Below are positions 8,895 through 17,614 of a stretch of DNA of 64,000 bases, in pieces; the first letter of the stretch is position 1; each line of letters starts with the position of its first letter. This DNA is from Bifidobacterium sp. GTDB taxonomy: Bacteria > Actinomycetota > Actinomycetes > Actinomycetales > Bifidobacteriaceae. The notes below the pieces were generated by a model. That model searched no databases. It was not told where the DNA came from and saw only the letters and a program-made list of their open reading frames with translations. The translations under genes and the position numbers were made by a program. The DNA lies in the NCBI GenBank assembly GCA_022649135.1, contig JALCNP010000003.1, forward strand, positions 1 through 64,000, read 5' to 3'.

Positions 8895-10369
8895 CGCGCT
8901 TTCAGAGGTTTTTCGACCGAGCGGCACTCGATTCGCGTGTGCGCTCGCAGGACACGACCGCCAAGGAGAAGTGGCTCGGCTACTTTCTCGGTCCCGCCGG
9001 CGGACAGCTGCTCTACGCCCTGCTGGCGGTCTACCTCAACGTCTACTACACGGACGTTCTGGATCTGTCCAACACGGGGAGGGGGATGTTCCTGACGATC
9101 CTGCCCATCGTCACGAACGTGCTGGTCGTCGTCCTCAACGTGCTCATGGGGCGGATCATCGACAAAACCTCGACCAGGCAGGGCAAGGCCAGGCCATGGA
9201 TGCTCATATCCATACCGATACTCGTGGCGTCCGCACTGCTGCTGTTCATCGTTCCCACGGGCAACGAGTTCCTGAAGATAGTCTGGGTCTCGTTCTCCTA
9301 CAACCTGTACTATGCCGTGGCCATCACCATGTACGGCATGAGCCACAATCTCATGGTCCCGCTTTCCACCAAGCAGTCCGCGCAGAGAGGACAGCTGTCG
9401 GTGTTCAACCAGGTCACCACGATCATGATGAGCGGCATCTTCGTCGCCCTGGTCTTCCCCTCCCTGATCCTTCCCCATCTGGGGGTGAGCAGGGCCAACT
9501 GGATACTGCTGATGGGCATCGTCTCGATCATCGTCCTCCCGCTGGAAATGCTCGAGTACTTCTACACCCGGGAGCGCGTCACCGAAGCCACCCAGGCGTC
9601 GCCCGCCGTGGCCAAGGCCTCGTTCCTCACGGAGATCAAAGGGCTGGTGAAGGACAGGTACGTCATTCTGGCGTTCGCATACTTCATCCTGTACACCTTC
9701 GGCTCCAGCGTGAAGAACCTCAGTCTGGTGTACTACAGCAACTACGTCCTGGGAACGTACAGCGACGGGTTCACCCAGACCATATTGTCCATGATCGGCG
9801 GAATCCCGATGGGCATAGGCGTGTTCGCCGTGTGGCCGATTGCGAAGCGGGTCGGCAAGAAGAACCTCATGGTCGCCGGATTCGTCTTGTACGGGCTGGG
9901 GAGTCTGATCTGCTGGATGGCCCCGGCGTCGATGCCCGTCGTTCTTGTCGGTCAGTTCGTCAAGAACGTGGGCGCGCTGCCCGCCTCATACATTTTCCTC
10001 GCTCTTTTCGCTGACGTGCTCGACCATATCGAGCTCACCCGCGGCTACCGTTCGGACGGCATCGCCATGTCGGTGTACAACATCATCACCACCACGATGG
10101 TCGGCATCTGCTCCGGGGTGTTCAACCTCATGATCTCGGCGGCCGGATACGCGGCCCCCCATTATGCGGCCGGAAAGTTCATCGCCGTCCAAACCCCCGC
10201 GGTCAAGAACGTCATCACCTTCTCCTTTGTCGGTCTTGAAACGGTGACGAGCGTCGCCATCATTGCGATTCTCCTGTTCCTGACCGTCGAAAAGGCGAAC
10301 AAGCGCTTGATCGGCGAACGGGGAATGGATGTGAACGAAGTCGAACCCAACAGGGAGATGCAGCAATGA
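8891..10369 (+). CDS. GPH-family sugar:cation symporter
   Basis: 492-residue major-facilitator transporter of the glycoside-pentoside-hexuronide group with about 12 membrane segments. Family marks are KWLGYFLGPAGGQLLY and AVYLNVYYTDVL at the N-terminus and the loop MGRIIDKTSTRQGKARPW after the second segment pair. It starts inside the stop of the GH3 gene and ends inside the start of the GH78 gene, both by four-base overlaps. This places it as the uptake step: an intact glycoside enters and is cut inside the cell by the flanking glycosidases. Exact substrate unknown. Confidence 0.9.
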   Translation: MTRFQRFFDRAALDSRVRSQDTTAKEKWLGYFLGPAGGQLLYALLAVYLNVYYTDVLDLSNTGRGMFLTILPIVTNVLVVVLNVLMGRIIDKTSTRQGKARPWMLISIPILVASALLLFIVPTGNEFLKIVWVSFSYNLYYAVAITMYGMSHNLMVPLSTKQSAQRGQLSVFNQVTTIMMSGIFVALVFPSLILPHLGVSRANWILLMGIVSIIVLPLEMLEYFYTRERVTEATQASPAVAKASFLTEIKGLVKDRYVILAFAYFILYTFGSSVKNLSLVYYSNYVLGTYSDGFTQTILSMIGGIPMGIGVFAVWPIAKRVGKKNLMVAGFVLYGLGSLICWMAPASMPVVLVGQFVKNVGALPASYIFLALFADVLDHIELTRGYRSDGIAMSVYNIITTTMVGICSGVFNLMISAAGYAAPHYAAGKFIAVQTPAVKNVITFSFVGLETVTSVAIIAILLFLTVEKANKRLIGERGMDVNEVEPNREMQQ

Positions 10370-13101
10370 ACGACGGCATGAGCGGCGTGAAGACCGCCGG
10401 GCGGATGGACGGCGGTGACGACGCGGGCTTTTCGATAGCCTCCATCTCGATCAATGGTTCCACGGGGAACATCGTCACCGACTCGCAGCCCAGAATCTCG
10501 TTCGAACTGAGCAGCGACGCGGGCGGCGAGAGCCTGCACCACGCGAGCATCCACATCGACGGCCACTCGTGGACGACGAATGACCAGATCAACAACGTCT
10601 ACGACAAGCCTTTGCGTCCCTTCGCCCGCTATGATGTCCTCGTCGAAGCGACCTCATCGCGCGGCAGAACGGCGCAGGCCCGAACCTGGTTCGAAACGGG
10701 ACGACGAGAATCACCGTGGGAGGGCCGGTGGATAACGGATATGGGCTATTCGTTCCCCGACGGGGAGTCTCCTGTGCCCATGGTCTTCCGGAAGCGTTTC
10801 GCTCTGAAGGATAAGGCGATCTCGAGGGCGTGGGTGAATTCGACCGCCCTGGGGATCTACGAGCTGAGCATCGATGGCGAGCGGGTCGGACAGGACTATT
10901 TCGCGCCCGGGCACACCTCGTACTGGCACGAGATGCAGTACCAGACCTACGACGTCACTCGTGGCTTGCTTTCGGCGGACCGCTCCCACGAGATCACCGC
11001 GGTCGTGGCCGGAGGCTGGGCGGTCGGGGAATTCACCTACCACCGGAAAAGCAAGATCTACGCCGACAGACAGGCGCTTCTGTGTGAGATCCATGTCGAA
11101 TACGCGGACGGCGACGTCCAGATCGTTGTCAGCGACACGTCGTGGGATGTCAGCGAGGAAGGGCCATACCGGAGCGCCCAATGGTATGACGGCGAAACAT
11201 ACGATTCCACGGTCGATCTCAACGAGATCGAGTGGAGACGCGCCGATGAGCTCGGCTGGAGGAAGAACCCCACGATAATGGCCCAATACGGGGAACCCGT
11301 GCGTGCGCATGAGAGGTTCACGCCGGTTCATCGCTTCACGGCGAAAAGCGGTGAGGTGGTCTACGATTTCGGTCAGAATTTCGCCGGGGTGATCGAGGCG
11401 AGGATACGCGGGGTGCGGGGCAGGACCATCGTTTTCCGCCATGCCGAGGTGCTTGTCGATGGCGAGCTGTTCGTGAAGTCCCTGCGCACCGCGAAAGCGA
11501 GCGCGACCTATATCTGCAGCGATGGTGAGCAGACGTATTCCCCGCGACTGACCTACATGGGGTTTCGCTATGTCGGCGTGACGGGCATCGATGCGGAGGA
11601 CATCGAACTCAGCGCGCACGCACTGTATTCCACGATCGGCAGCAACGCAAGCTTCGAATGTTCGAACCCCGACCTGAACAGGCTGCAGGAGAACATCCGC
11701 TGGGGAGGGAAGTCGAACTTCGTGGACATCCCCACCGACTGCCCCCAGCGCGACGAGCGCGAAGGGTGGACGGGCGACATCGCCGTTTTCGCGAAAACCG
11801 CCTGCTTCAACTTCGACATGGGCAGGTTCCTCGACAAATGGCTGCTGGACATGAAATCCGAGCAGGGCCGTGGCGGAGGCATACCCATGGTGGTGCCCCG
11901 CTCGGGCGACTCATGGCCCGTCATGGCCACCTCATGCTGGGGGGACAGCGCGATCGTGGTGCCCTGGGCTGAGTATCTCGCCCGCGGAGACAGGAGGATG
12001 CTTGAGCGGCAATACCCGGTCATGAAGAAATTCCTCCACGCGGCGGCGTGGTGGTCCGGGCTGTTCTCCGTGCGTCCCAGCCGTCGTAAAATATGGCGTT
12101 TCCCCTTTCATTTCGGCGATTGGACGGCACCCGACGAAAACGTGAAGCAGTGGCTGGCCAAGGGGAAGTGGATAGCGACCGCATACTATGCGAATTCCGC
12201 CGCCCTCGTGTCCCGCATAGCGCAGGAGCTTGGGCATGATGAGGAGGCCGTGCGCTACGGGCATCTGCACGATGACATCACCCGAGCCTTCCGCACGGCA
12301 TTCACGGACGGCAATGGCAGGCTGCGTCGGGAATTCCAAACGGGCTATGTGCTTCCCCTGTATTTTGAGATGACCACAGGCCGGGAGACGGCGAACATGG
12401 CCGACCGCCTCAATGAGCTGGTGGTGGGCAACGGCTATCACATCGCCACCGGGTTCACGGGAACCCCCTACATACTTTTTGCCCTCAGCGACAACGGCCA
12501 TGCCGACACGGCATATGACCTCCTTCTGCAGGAGGACTGCCCTTCATGGCTGTACGAGGTCAAGGCGGGCGGAACCACCATATGGGAGCGATGGGATGCG
12601 CTGCGCCCCGACGGGACCGTGAACATGGATGATCTGCAGAGCGGCGAATCCGCCGAGGAATCGAACGGCGGGATGGTCTCCTTCAACCATTACGCCAGCG
12701 GGGCCGTGGGCGATTGGCTGTACAGGCGGGTAGCCGGAATCGAACCGACCGGCCCCGGCTACCGCACCTTCACCGTGAGACCGCTTGTCGGAGGGGGACT
12801 GTCCTACGCCCGGGCGAGCGTCCATACCCCCTACGGGCGTGCCTCGTCCGACTGGCATGTCGGCCAGGGCGAGTTTGACCTCACCGTCGAGGTGCCGGTG
12901 TCGACGACATGTACGGTGTGCATGCCCGATGGAACGACACACGCAGTCGCCAGTGGGACCCATAGGTTCCGCTGCAGCTGCGCGGATCGTCGCGTCGACG
13001 ATGACGGCCAGGGCAGGCCGATCGAACTTCGTCACGCTCGGGAGCCGCTCGCAATCCGCGAACGTGAACCGTTGCGCGAAAACATGAAGGAGAACCAATG
13101 A
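10366..13101 (+). CDS. Glycoside hydrolase family 78 alpha-L-rhamnosidase
   Basis: 911-residue cytoplasmic enzyme that releases terminal L-rhamnose. N-terminal beta-sandwich domains (residues 20-420) precede the (alpha/alpha)6 catalytic domain, whose acid-residue signature DCPQRDEREGWTGD lies near residue 457 and TTIWERWD near residue 736. A C-terminal beta-sandwich follows. Length and motif spacing match Bac_rhamnosid proteins. No secretion signal. Four-base overlaps with the transporter upstream and the SDR gene downstream show strong coupling, so rhamnose removal is part of the same process as the GH3 step. Confidence 0.93.
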   Translation: MNDGMSGVKTAGRMDGGDDAGFSIASISINGSTGNIVTDSQPRISFELSSDAGGESLHHASIHIDGHSWTTNDQINNVYDKPLRPFARYDVLVEATSSRGRTAQARTWFETGRRESPWEGRWITDMGYSFPDGESPVPMVFRKRFALKDKAISRAWVNSTALGIYELSIDGERVGQDYFAPGHTSYWHEMQYQTYDVTRGLLSADRSHEITAVVAGGWAVGEFTYHRKSKIYADRQALLCEIHVEYADGDVQIVVSDTSWDVSEEGPYRSAQWYDGETYDSTVDLNEIEWRRADELGWRKNPTIMAQYGEPVRAHERFTPVHRFTAKSGEVVYDFGQNFAGVIEARIRGVRGRTIVFRHAEVLVDGELFVKSLRTAKASATYICSDGEQTYSPRLTYMGFRYVGVTGIDAEDIELSAHALYSTIGSNASFECSNPDLNRLQENIRWGGKSNFVDIPTDCPQRDEREGWTGDIAVFAKTACFNFDMGRFLDKWLLDMKSEQGRGGGIPMVVPRSGDSWPVMATSCWGDSAIVVPWAEYLARGDRRMLERQYPVMKKFLHAAAWWSGLFSVRPSRRKIWRFPFHFGDWTAPDENVKQWLAKGKWIATAYYANSAALVSRIAQELGHDEEAVRYGHLHDDITRAFRTAFTDGNGRLRREFQTGYVLPLYFEMTTGRETANMADRLNELVVGNGYHIATGFTGTPYILFALSDNGHADTAYDLLLQEDCPSWLYEVKAGGTTIWERWDALRPDGTVNMDDLQSGESAEESNGGMVSFNHYASGAVGDWLYRRVAGIEPTGPGYRTFTVRPLVGGGLSYARASVHTPYGRASSDWHVGQGEFDLTVEVPVSTTCTVCMPDGTTHAVASGTHRFRCSCADRRVDDDGQGRPIELRHAREPLAIREREPLRENMKENQ

Positions 13102-14111
13102 AAGTCCTTATTATCGGAGGAACCGGATTACTGGGAAGCGAGGCCGCCGCCGAGCTCATCCGCCGCGGGCACGACGTCACCGCTGTCGCATTGCCTCCCG
13201 TCCCGCCCGGCGCATCGCTGCCGAAGGACATGAAGCTTGCCTTCGGCAACTATATGACGATGAAGGACGACGAGCTTCGCTCCCTGCTCGGCGGGCAGGA
13301 CGCCCTTGTCTTCGCCGCGGGCGTCGACGAACGTGTGGAGGGGCCGGCCCCGATATACGACATGTTCAAAAGATACAACATCGACCCGCTTCGCAGGCTT
13401 CTTGCCATCGCGCAAGCGGTCGGGGTGAGGCATACGGTGATCCTGGGCTCGTATTTCGCCTATTTTGCGAAGACCTTGCCGAAACTGCGACTCGCCACAT
13501 GGCATCCCTATATTCGCAGTCGGGTGGACCAGGAGACCATGGCGCTCTCCTTCTGCGGCGAAGGCTTCGACGTCGCCGTTCTCGAGCTTCCCTACATCTT
13601 CGGCACGCAGCCGGGAAGGAAGCCGGTCTGGATGTTTCTGGTCCAGAGCATCGCGAGCATGCCCGCGGTCACGTTCTACACGAGCGGCGGCACCACCATG
13701 GTCACGGTGAGGCAGGTGGCGCAGGCCATCGCCGGGGCCGTGGAGCGCAACCGCGGGGGCAACGTATACCCGATCGGATACTACAACATGACATGGCGCC
13801 AGATGCTGGCGATCGTTCACCGGCACATGGGGAGACCCGGAAGACCGATAATAACCATACCCGAGTTCATGTATGCGCTCAGCATGAGATCGCTGCGAAG
13901 AAAACAGCGGAAGAACGGCATCGACGGGGGTCTCGACATGCCGAGATTCGCGAGGCTGCAGGTGTCGCGGCTGTTCATCGACAAATCGCTCGGCAGCGAG
14001 AAGCTCGGCGTCCAGCCGGACGACATCGATGCCGCCATAGGCGATTCGGTGAGGCTGTGCATGCGGATTCTCAGACATAACGTTCCCACGATAGGGATGA
14101 AAGGCGAATAG
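13098..14111 (+). CDS. Extended SDR, NAD(P)-dependent epimerase/dehydratase-like
   Basis: 337-residue Rossmann protein with the dinucleotide loop IIGGTGLLGSEAA at residues 4-16. The usual catalytic YxxxK is not evident; the equivalent position reads HPYIRSRVDQE, with Arg where Lys is expected, so catalysis may be altered or the protein may act differently. A hydrophobic stretch around FLVQSIASMPAVTFY precedes the substrate region. The gene overlaps GH78 by four bases and is followed after two bases by a second SDR. The pair might oxidise, reduce or isomerise the sugar or the aglycone released by the glycosidases; the sequence does not decide. Confidence 0.8.
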   Translation: MKVLIIGGTGLLGSEAAAELIRRGHDVTAVALPPVPPGASLPKDMKLAFGNYMTMKDDELRSLLGGQDALVFAAGVDERVEGPAPIYDMFKRYNIDPLRRLLAIAQAVGVRHTVILGSYFAYFAKTLPKLRLATWHPYIRSRVDQETMALSFCGEGFDVAVLELPYIFGTQPGRKPVWMFLVQSIASMPAVTFYTSGGTTMVTVRQVAQAIAGAVERNRGGNVYPIGYYNMTWRQMLAIVHRHMGRPGRPIITIPEFMYALSMRSLRRKQRKNGIDGGLDMPRFARLQVSRLFIDKSLGSEKLGVQPDDIDAAIGDSVRLCMRILRHNVPTIGMKGE

Positions 14112-14113
14112 CG

Positions 14114-15691
14114 ATGAATGCATTGAAAAAACACACCGATGGAAAGCGTCGGACGGGTGCCGCCAAGGCCGCCAAAAAGACCGTCTTCCTCACCGGGGCC
14201 ACGGGGAACATGGGCTTCCAGGGCCTGCGGGCGATGATGGAGGACCTCTCCATGTATAACATCGTGATCCTGGTGATGGATGACGAGAAGGATCGAGCCA
14301 GGGTCAAAGACATGGAGGGCACTCCCGGCCTGCGGATAAAATACGGGGATCTGACGAATATGGATGACGTCATGGACTGCGTGCGCGGTGCCGACCTCGT
14401 GCTTCATGTCGCCGCTCTGGTCTCTCCTGTGGCTGATGACAGACCCGAACTGGCGATGAAGGTCAATTGCGGAGGCATGCGAAACATCGTCCAGGCCGTC
14501 AAGGCGCTGGGGCAAAGCGAAACCACCAAGGTCGTCGCCATCGGCACGATCGCCGAAACAGGCGATCGGATGCCTCCGATCCACTGGGGGCGGGTGGGCG
14601 ACCCGATCAAGCCGAGCATGTTCGACTACTATGCGGTGTCGAAGGTCGCCGCGGAACGCTATCTGATCGAATCGGGACTGACATACTGGGCGTCCCTGCG
14701 CCAGACCGGGATCATGGGACCCGGCATGAGCAGGATCCGGGACGCGATTATGTTCCATAACTGCCTTGACAACGTCCTTGAGTATGTGTCCGACCGCGAC
14801 TCGGGGACGCTGCTGAGAAACATGTGCCGTGAGGAGTTCTCCGGGCGTCTGAAACCAGGATTCTGGGGCCACATCTACAATATCGGCGGGGGGGAGAGCT
14901 GCCGTGTCGACACGTATTCCATGTACAAGACGCTGTATGGGGCGCTGGGCTTCACCGATATGAAATACGTCATCGAGCCCCGGCTCTATGCGACGAGGAA
15001 CTTCCATGGGCAGTATTACCTGGATTCCGACAAGCTGAACGATTTCCTCCATTTCCGTCACGATTCCATGCAGTATTTCTACGATGCCTATCTCGAGAAT
15101 CTCGGTTCGACACGCACCATCGCGCGCCTTGTATGCGGGCTTCCGGGCGGTCAGCGTCTCATGGGGGCAATTCTGCGGCGCACCTTCCGCAAGCAGGCCA
15201 CCGGCACGCGCGGAACGTTGTCGTTTATCGAGGAGAACCGCGAGGATCACATCGACGCCTACTGGGGAAGCCGCCGCAACTGGGAGGCGTTGGGAGACGA
15301 TGCCAATGCGATGCGGCATTTCACCCAGTGGGACAGGGTTGTGCCGATTGATCATGGGTATGACGAATCCAAGCCGGAATCCGAGCTCACCCTGCAGGAC
15401 ATGCGCAACGCAGCCGCTTTTCGCGGTGGAAGGCTGGTCTCCCCTGCGATGCGGACCGGGGACTGGTCGACCCCGCTCACGTTCACCTGCGCGTTCGGGC
15501 ATACGTTCGCCGCGAGCCCCCGGCTCGTTCTCGAGGGTGGGCACTGGTGCGACCAGTGCGAGTCCGCCAGCTGGAACTACTCCGCCCGAGCCAAGGTTGA
15601 TCCGTTCTTCGCACAGGTCTGGACGCCGCTGCATGACGCCTCCGAACCCGAACGGGAGTACCCCAAGATCGTCTCCGAGCGCGACGTGTGA
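14114..15691 (+). CDS. Extended SDR with a C-terminal Cys/His zinc-finger-like domain
   Basis: 525-residue protein. Residues 22-400 are an extended short-chain dehydrogenase: loop FLTGATGNMGFQG, acidic cofactor-side residues in VMDDEKD, and the catalytic pair Tyr173/Lys177 in DYYAVSKVAAER. After residue ~430 comes a separate module with Cys459-x3-His463 and Cys479-x2-Cys482 (FTCAFGHTF ... HWCDQC), a treble-clef or zinc-ribbon pattern unusual on an SDR. It is the last gene of the glycoside operon, with a strong hairpin directly after it. Homology of the SDR part to 3-beta-hydroxysteroid-dehydrogenase-like enzymes is possible; steroid, triterpene or flavonoid aglycones, or a nucleotide sugar, could be the substrate. 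Confidence 0.82.
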   Translation: MNALKKHTDGKRRTGAAKAAKKTVFLTGATGNMGFQGLRAMMEDLSMYNIVILVMDDEKDRARVKDMEGTPGLRIKYGDLTNMDDVMDCVRGADLVLHVAALVSPVADDRPELAMKVNCGGMRNIVQAVKALGQSETTKVVAIGTIAETGDRMPPIHWGRVGDPIKPSMFDYYAVSKVAAERYLIESGLTYWASLRQTGIMGPGMSRIRDAIMFHNCLDNVLEYVSDRDSGTLLRNMCREEFSGRLKPGFWGHIYNIGGGESCRVDTYSMYKTLYGALGFTDMKYVIEPRLYATRNFHGQYYLDSDKLNDFLHFRHDSMQYFYDAYLENLGSTRTIARLVCGLPGGQRLMGAILRRTFRKQATGTRGTLSFIEENREDHIDAYWGSRRNWEALGDDANAMRHFTQWDRVVPIDHGYDESKPESELTLQDMRNAAAFRGGRLVSPAMRTGDWSTPLTFTCAFGHTFAASPRLVLEGGHWCDQCESASWNYSARAKVDPFFAQVWTPLHDASEPEREYPKIVSERDV

Positions 15692-15696
15692 GAGCG

Positions 15697-15746
15697 GCCG
15701 CTGTGCCGCCTTGCGCAGGACCGGCGGCATAGGGCGGCACAGCGGC
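15697..15746. terminator. Strong hairpin between convergent genes
   Basis: Perfect 14-base stem (GCCGCTGTGCCGCC and its complement) with a 22-base loop, placed between the end of the glycoside operon and the end of the channel gene. It probably ends transcription from both sides. Confidence 0.65.
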
Positions 15747-15748
15747 GG

Positions 15749-16324
15749 TTACGTGGCCAGCATCTTCTCGATCCGCATATCGGGGATGATCCACAGCAGC
15801 GCGACGACGCAGTAGAGGGCATATGCGACCGGCGGAACCCAGACCGCCACCGCCGCGCCGGCCGCATACGCGACCATGGAGACGATGGTCTTCGGGTCGC
15901 TGCGGATGGAGCGGGCAAGGGCGCAATCCCGGTCGATCGCATTCGCCACCATGCGTTCCAGCAGCATATAGGCCAGGGCGCACATGAGCAGAATGACGCC
16001 GTACACGCATGTCGGCGCCGAAGAGAGAGGATGCTCCCCGGCCCATGCCGTCGAGACGGGAATGAGCGACAGCCAGAACAGCAGGTGGAGATTAACCCAC
16101 AGGATCCTCCCGTTCACCGATTCGAGCGCGGCGAGCAGATGATGGTGATTCGTCCAGTAGATACCGACGTAGAGGAAGCTGAGAACATAGCCGAGGAACA
16201 CGGGGATATCCTCACGCAGGTCAGCGAATCCCGCGCCATGAGGGACCTTGAGCTCGAGCACCATGATCGTTATGATGATTGCGAACACCCCGTCGCTGAA
16301 CGCCTCCATGCGGTTTCTTGTCAT
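15749..16324 (-). CDS. TMEM175-family (DUF1211) membrane protein, putative K+ channel
   Basis: 191-residue integral membrane protein with six predicted helices. The first helix carries the diagnostic FSDGVFAI motif (residues 9-16), which lines the pore in bacterial TMEM175 potassium channels; only one repeat is present, so a tetramer is expected. The start at 16324 gives this motif in the proper place and has an AGAAAGGCA ribosome site; the frame extends far upstream but without a protein-like sequence. The gene stands alone between an operon end and an ABC transporter on the opposite strand. Confidence 0.88.
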   Translation of the reverse strand: MTRNRMEAFSDGVFAIIITIMVLELKVPHGAGFADLREDIPVFLGYVLSFLYVGIYWTNHHHLLAALESVNGRILWVNLHLLFWLSLIPVSTAWAGEHPLSSAPTCVYGVILLMCALAYMLLERMVANAIDRDCALARSIRSDPKTIVSMVAYAAGAAVAVWVPPVAYALYCVVALLWIIPDMRIEKMLAT

Positions 16325-16716
16325 GAGTGCCTTTCTGTGCGCCGTTGACACATGCTTCCCTGTCTCCCCACGCAGGCCACGCGGTTTCGTGTGTTCGCGG
16401 AGGGCCCTCCCCGCGCCGCGCGCCGGAAGGAAGCCCGCCCGGCGTCCGGAAAACACGGTTCCATGATACAGTGTTGGCGCCGGGAGCGAGCATATGCGGA
16501 ATCTTCGCTCTGAGAAGACGAGGCATGGTATGTACGTGCGCGAGATTATGGGGCGCATTCGATCCGCTCCGGATGCGCGACCTGGCATGCACGGATAGGG
16601 CACCGGACATGGACCGATTCCATTCATGCGGCGGCGAATGACCATGTGTGTCACTGTATCGCGATTTTCCGGACCGCACCCGGGGCTGTGCCACGCGCTG
16701 TCGTCGGCGCCCGCCC
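16325..16716. other. Intergenic stretch without a supported gene
   Basis: About 390 bases between the divergent channel and ABC genes. Frames here are open only because of high G+C. It must hold both promoters, but no box could be assigned with confidence. Confidence 0.5.
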
Positions 16717-17502
16717 ATGATACGGTTGTGTTGTCAGGGGGGTGATCATACGAACGTCCAGTTATCGCATATAACCTTTTCCTATGGAAGGCAGCGTGTG
16801 CTTTCCGATGTGTCCTTTGATTTCAGGGACGGGCTTTACGGTCTGCTGGGGCCCAACGGCGCGGGAAAGACGACGCTGATGAGCATCGTGACGACGCTGC
16901 TGAGGCCGTCGTCGGGAAGCGTCGCCATCGATGGCATGGATATGCTCTCCGGGGCCGGCCGCCGGAGGGCGCGTGGCTCCATGGGGTATCTGCCCCAGTC
17001 CTTCGAATTGATGGAGGCCTCCAGCCTTCTGCACAATGTGCAGTATGCAGCCTGGGCGTGGGGCGCCTCCTGGTCATCGTCCCGCGCTGCGGCCGAATGG
17101 GCCATCGAAGAAGTGGGATTGTCCGACAGCCGCAGTACGGCGGTACGGAAATTCTCCGGTGGAATGAGGCAACGTGCGGGCATTGCGTGTGCGATCGTCA
17201 TGGAGCCGCGCGTGCTTGTTCTCGACGAGCCCACGGTTGGTTTTGATCCCATACGTCGCGTCGAAATTCGGCGGTTTCTGGACGGGTATGCGCACTCCCA
17301 TATCGTTCTCGTCAGCACCCACCTCGTTGAGGATCTTGTCGCCATGGCGGATCAGGTGATCGTGTTGGATCGGGGGCGTGTGCTTCTGCGGGGAGACATG
17401 GACGATCTTGCCCGATACGGAGACCACTCCGACAGGATGTCCACGCGATGGGAGTCTGGATATCAAAGACTGCTGACGGGAACGTACGGTGCAGGGCGCT
17501 AG
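16717..17502 (+). CDS. ABC transporter ATP-binding protein
   Basis: 261-residue nucleotide-binding subunit. Walker A is GPNGAGKT (45-52), the signature helix KFSGGMRQRAGIA, Walker B VLVLDEPTVGFDP, and a switch His in VSTHLVEDLVAM. The start is uncertain: the protein fold begins about VQLSHITFSYG, no ATG with a ribosome site lies there, and ATG 16717 is the nearest upstream start in frame. The two downstream genes encode membrane proteins, one a pseudogene, so this ATPase probably belonged to an exporter that is now decaying. Confidence 0.82.
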   Translation: MIRLCCQGGDHTNVQLSHITFSYGRQRVLSDVSFDFRDGLYGLLGPNGAGKTTLMSIVTTLLRPSSGSVAIDGMDMLSGAGRRRARGSMGYLPQSFELMEASSLLHNVQYAAWAWGASWSSSRAAAEWAIEEVGLSDSRSTAVRKFSGGMRQRAGIACAIVMEPRVLVLDEPTVGFDPIRRVEIRRFLDGYAHSHIVLVSTHLVEDLVAMADQVIVLDRGRVLLRGDMDDLARYGDHSDRMSTRWESGYQRLLTGTYGAGR

Positions 17503-17614
17503 GGGCTCGCGTCCTTTCGCGGCCGGCTGCCCTGGGGGAGTGCACTGCCATGGATGATGGACGACGCTGGAAACGCGCACGGGGAACGGGCTCCTGACCC
17601 GCGCGCTGCATCCC

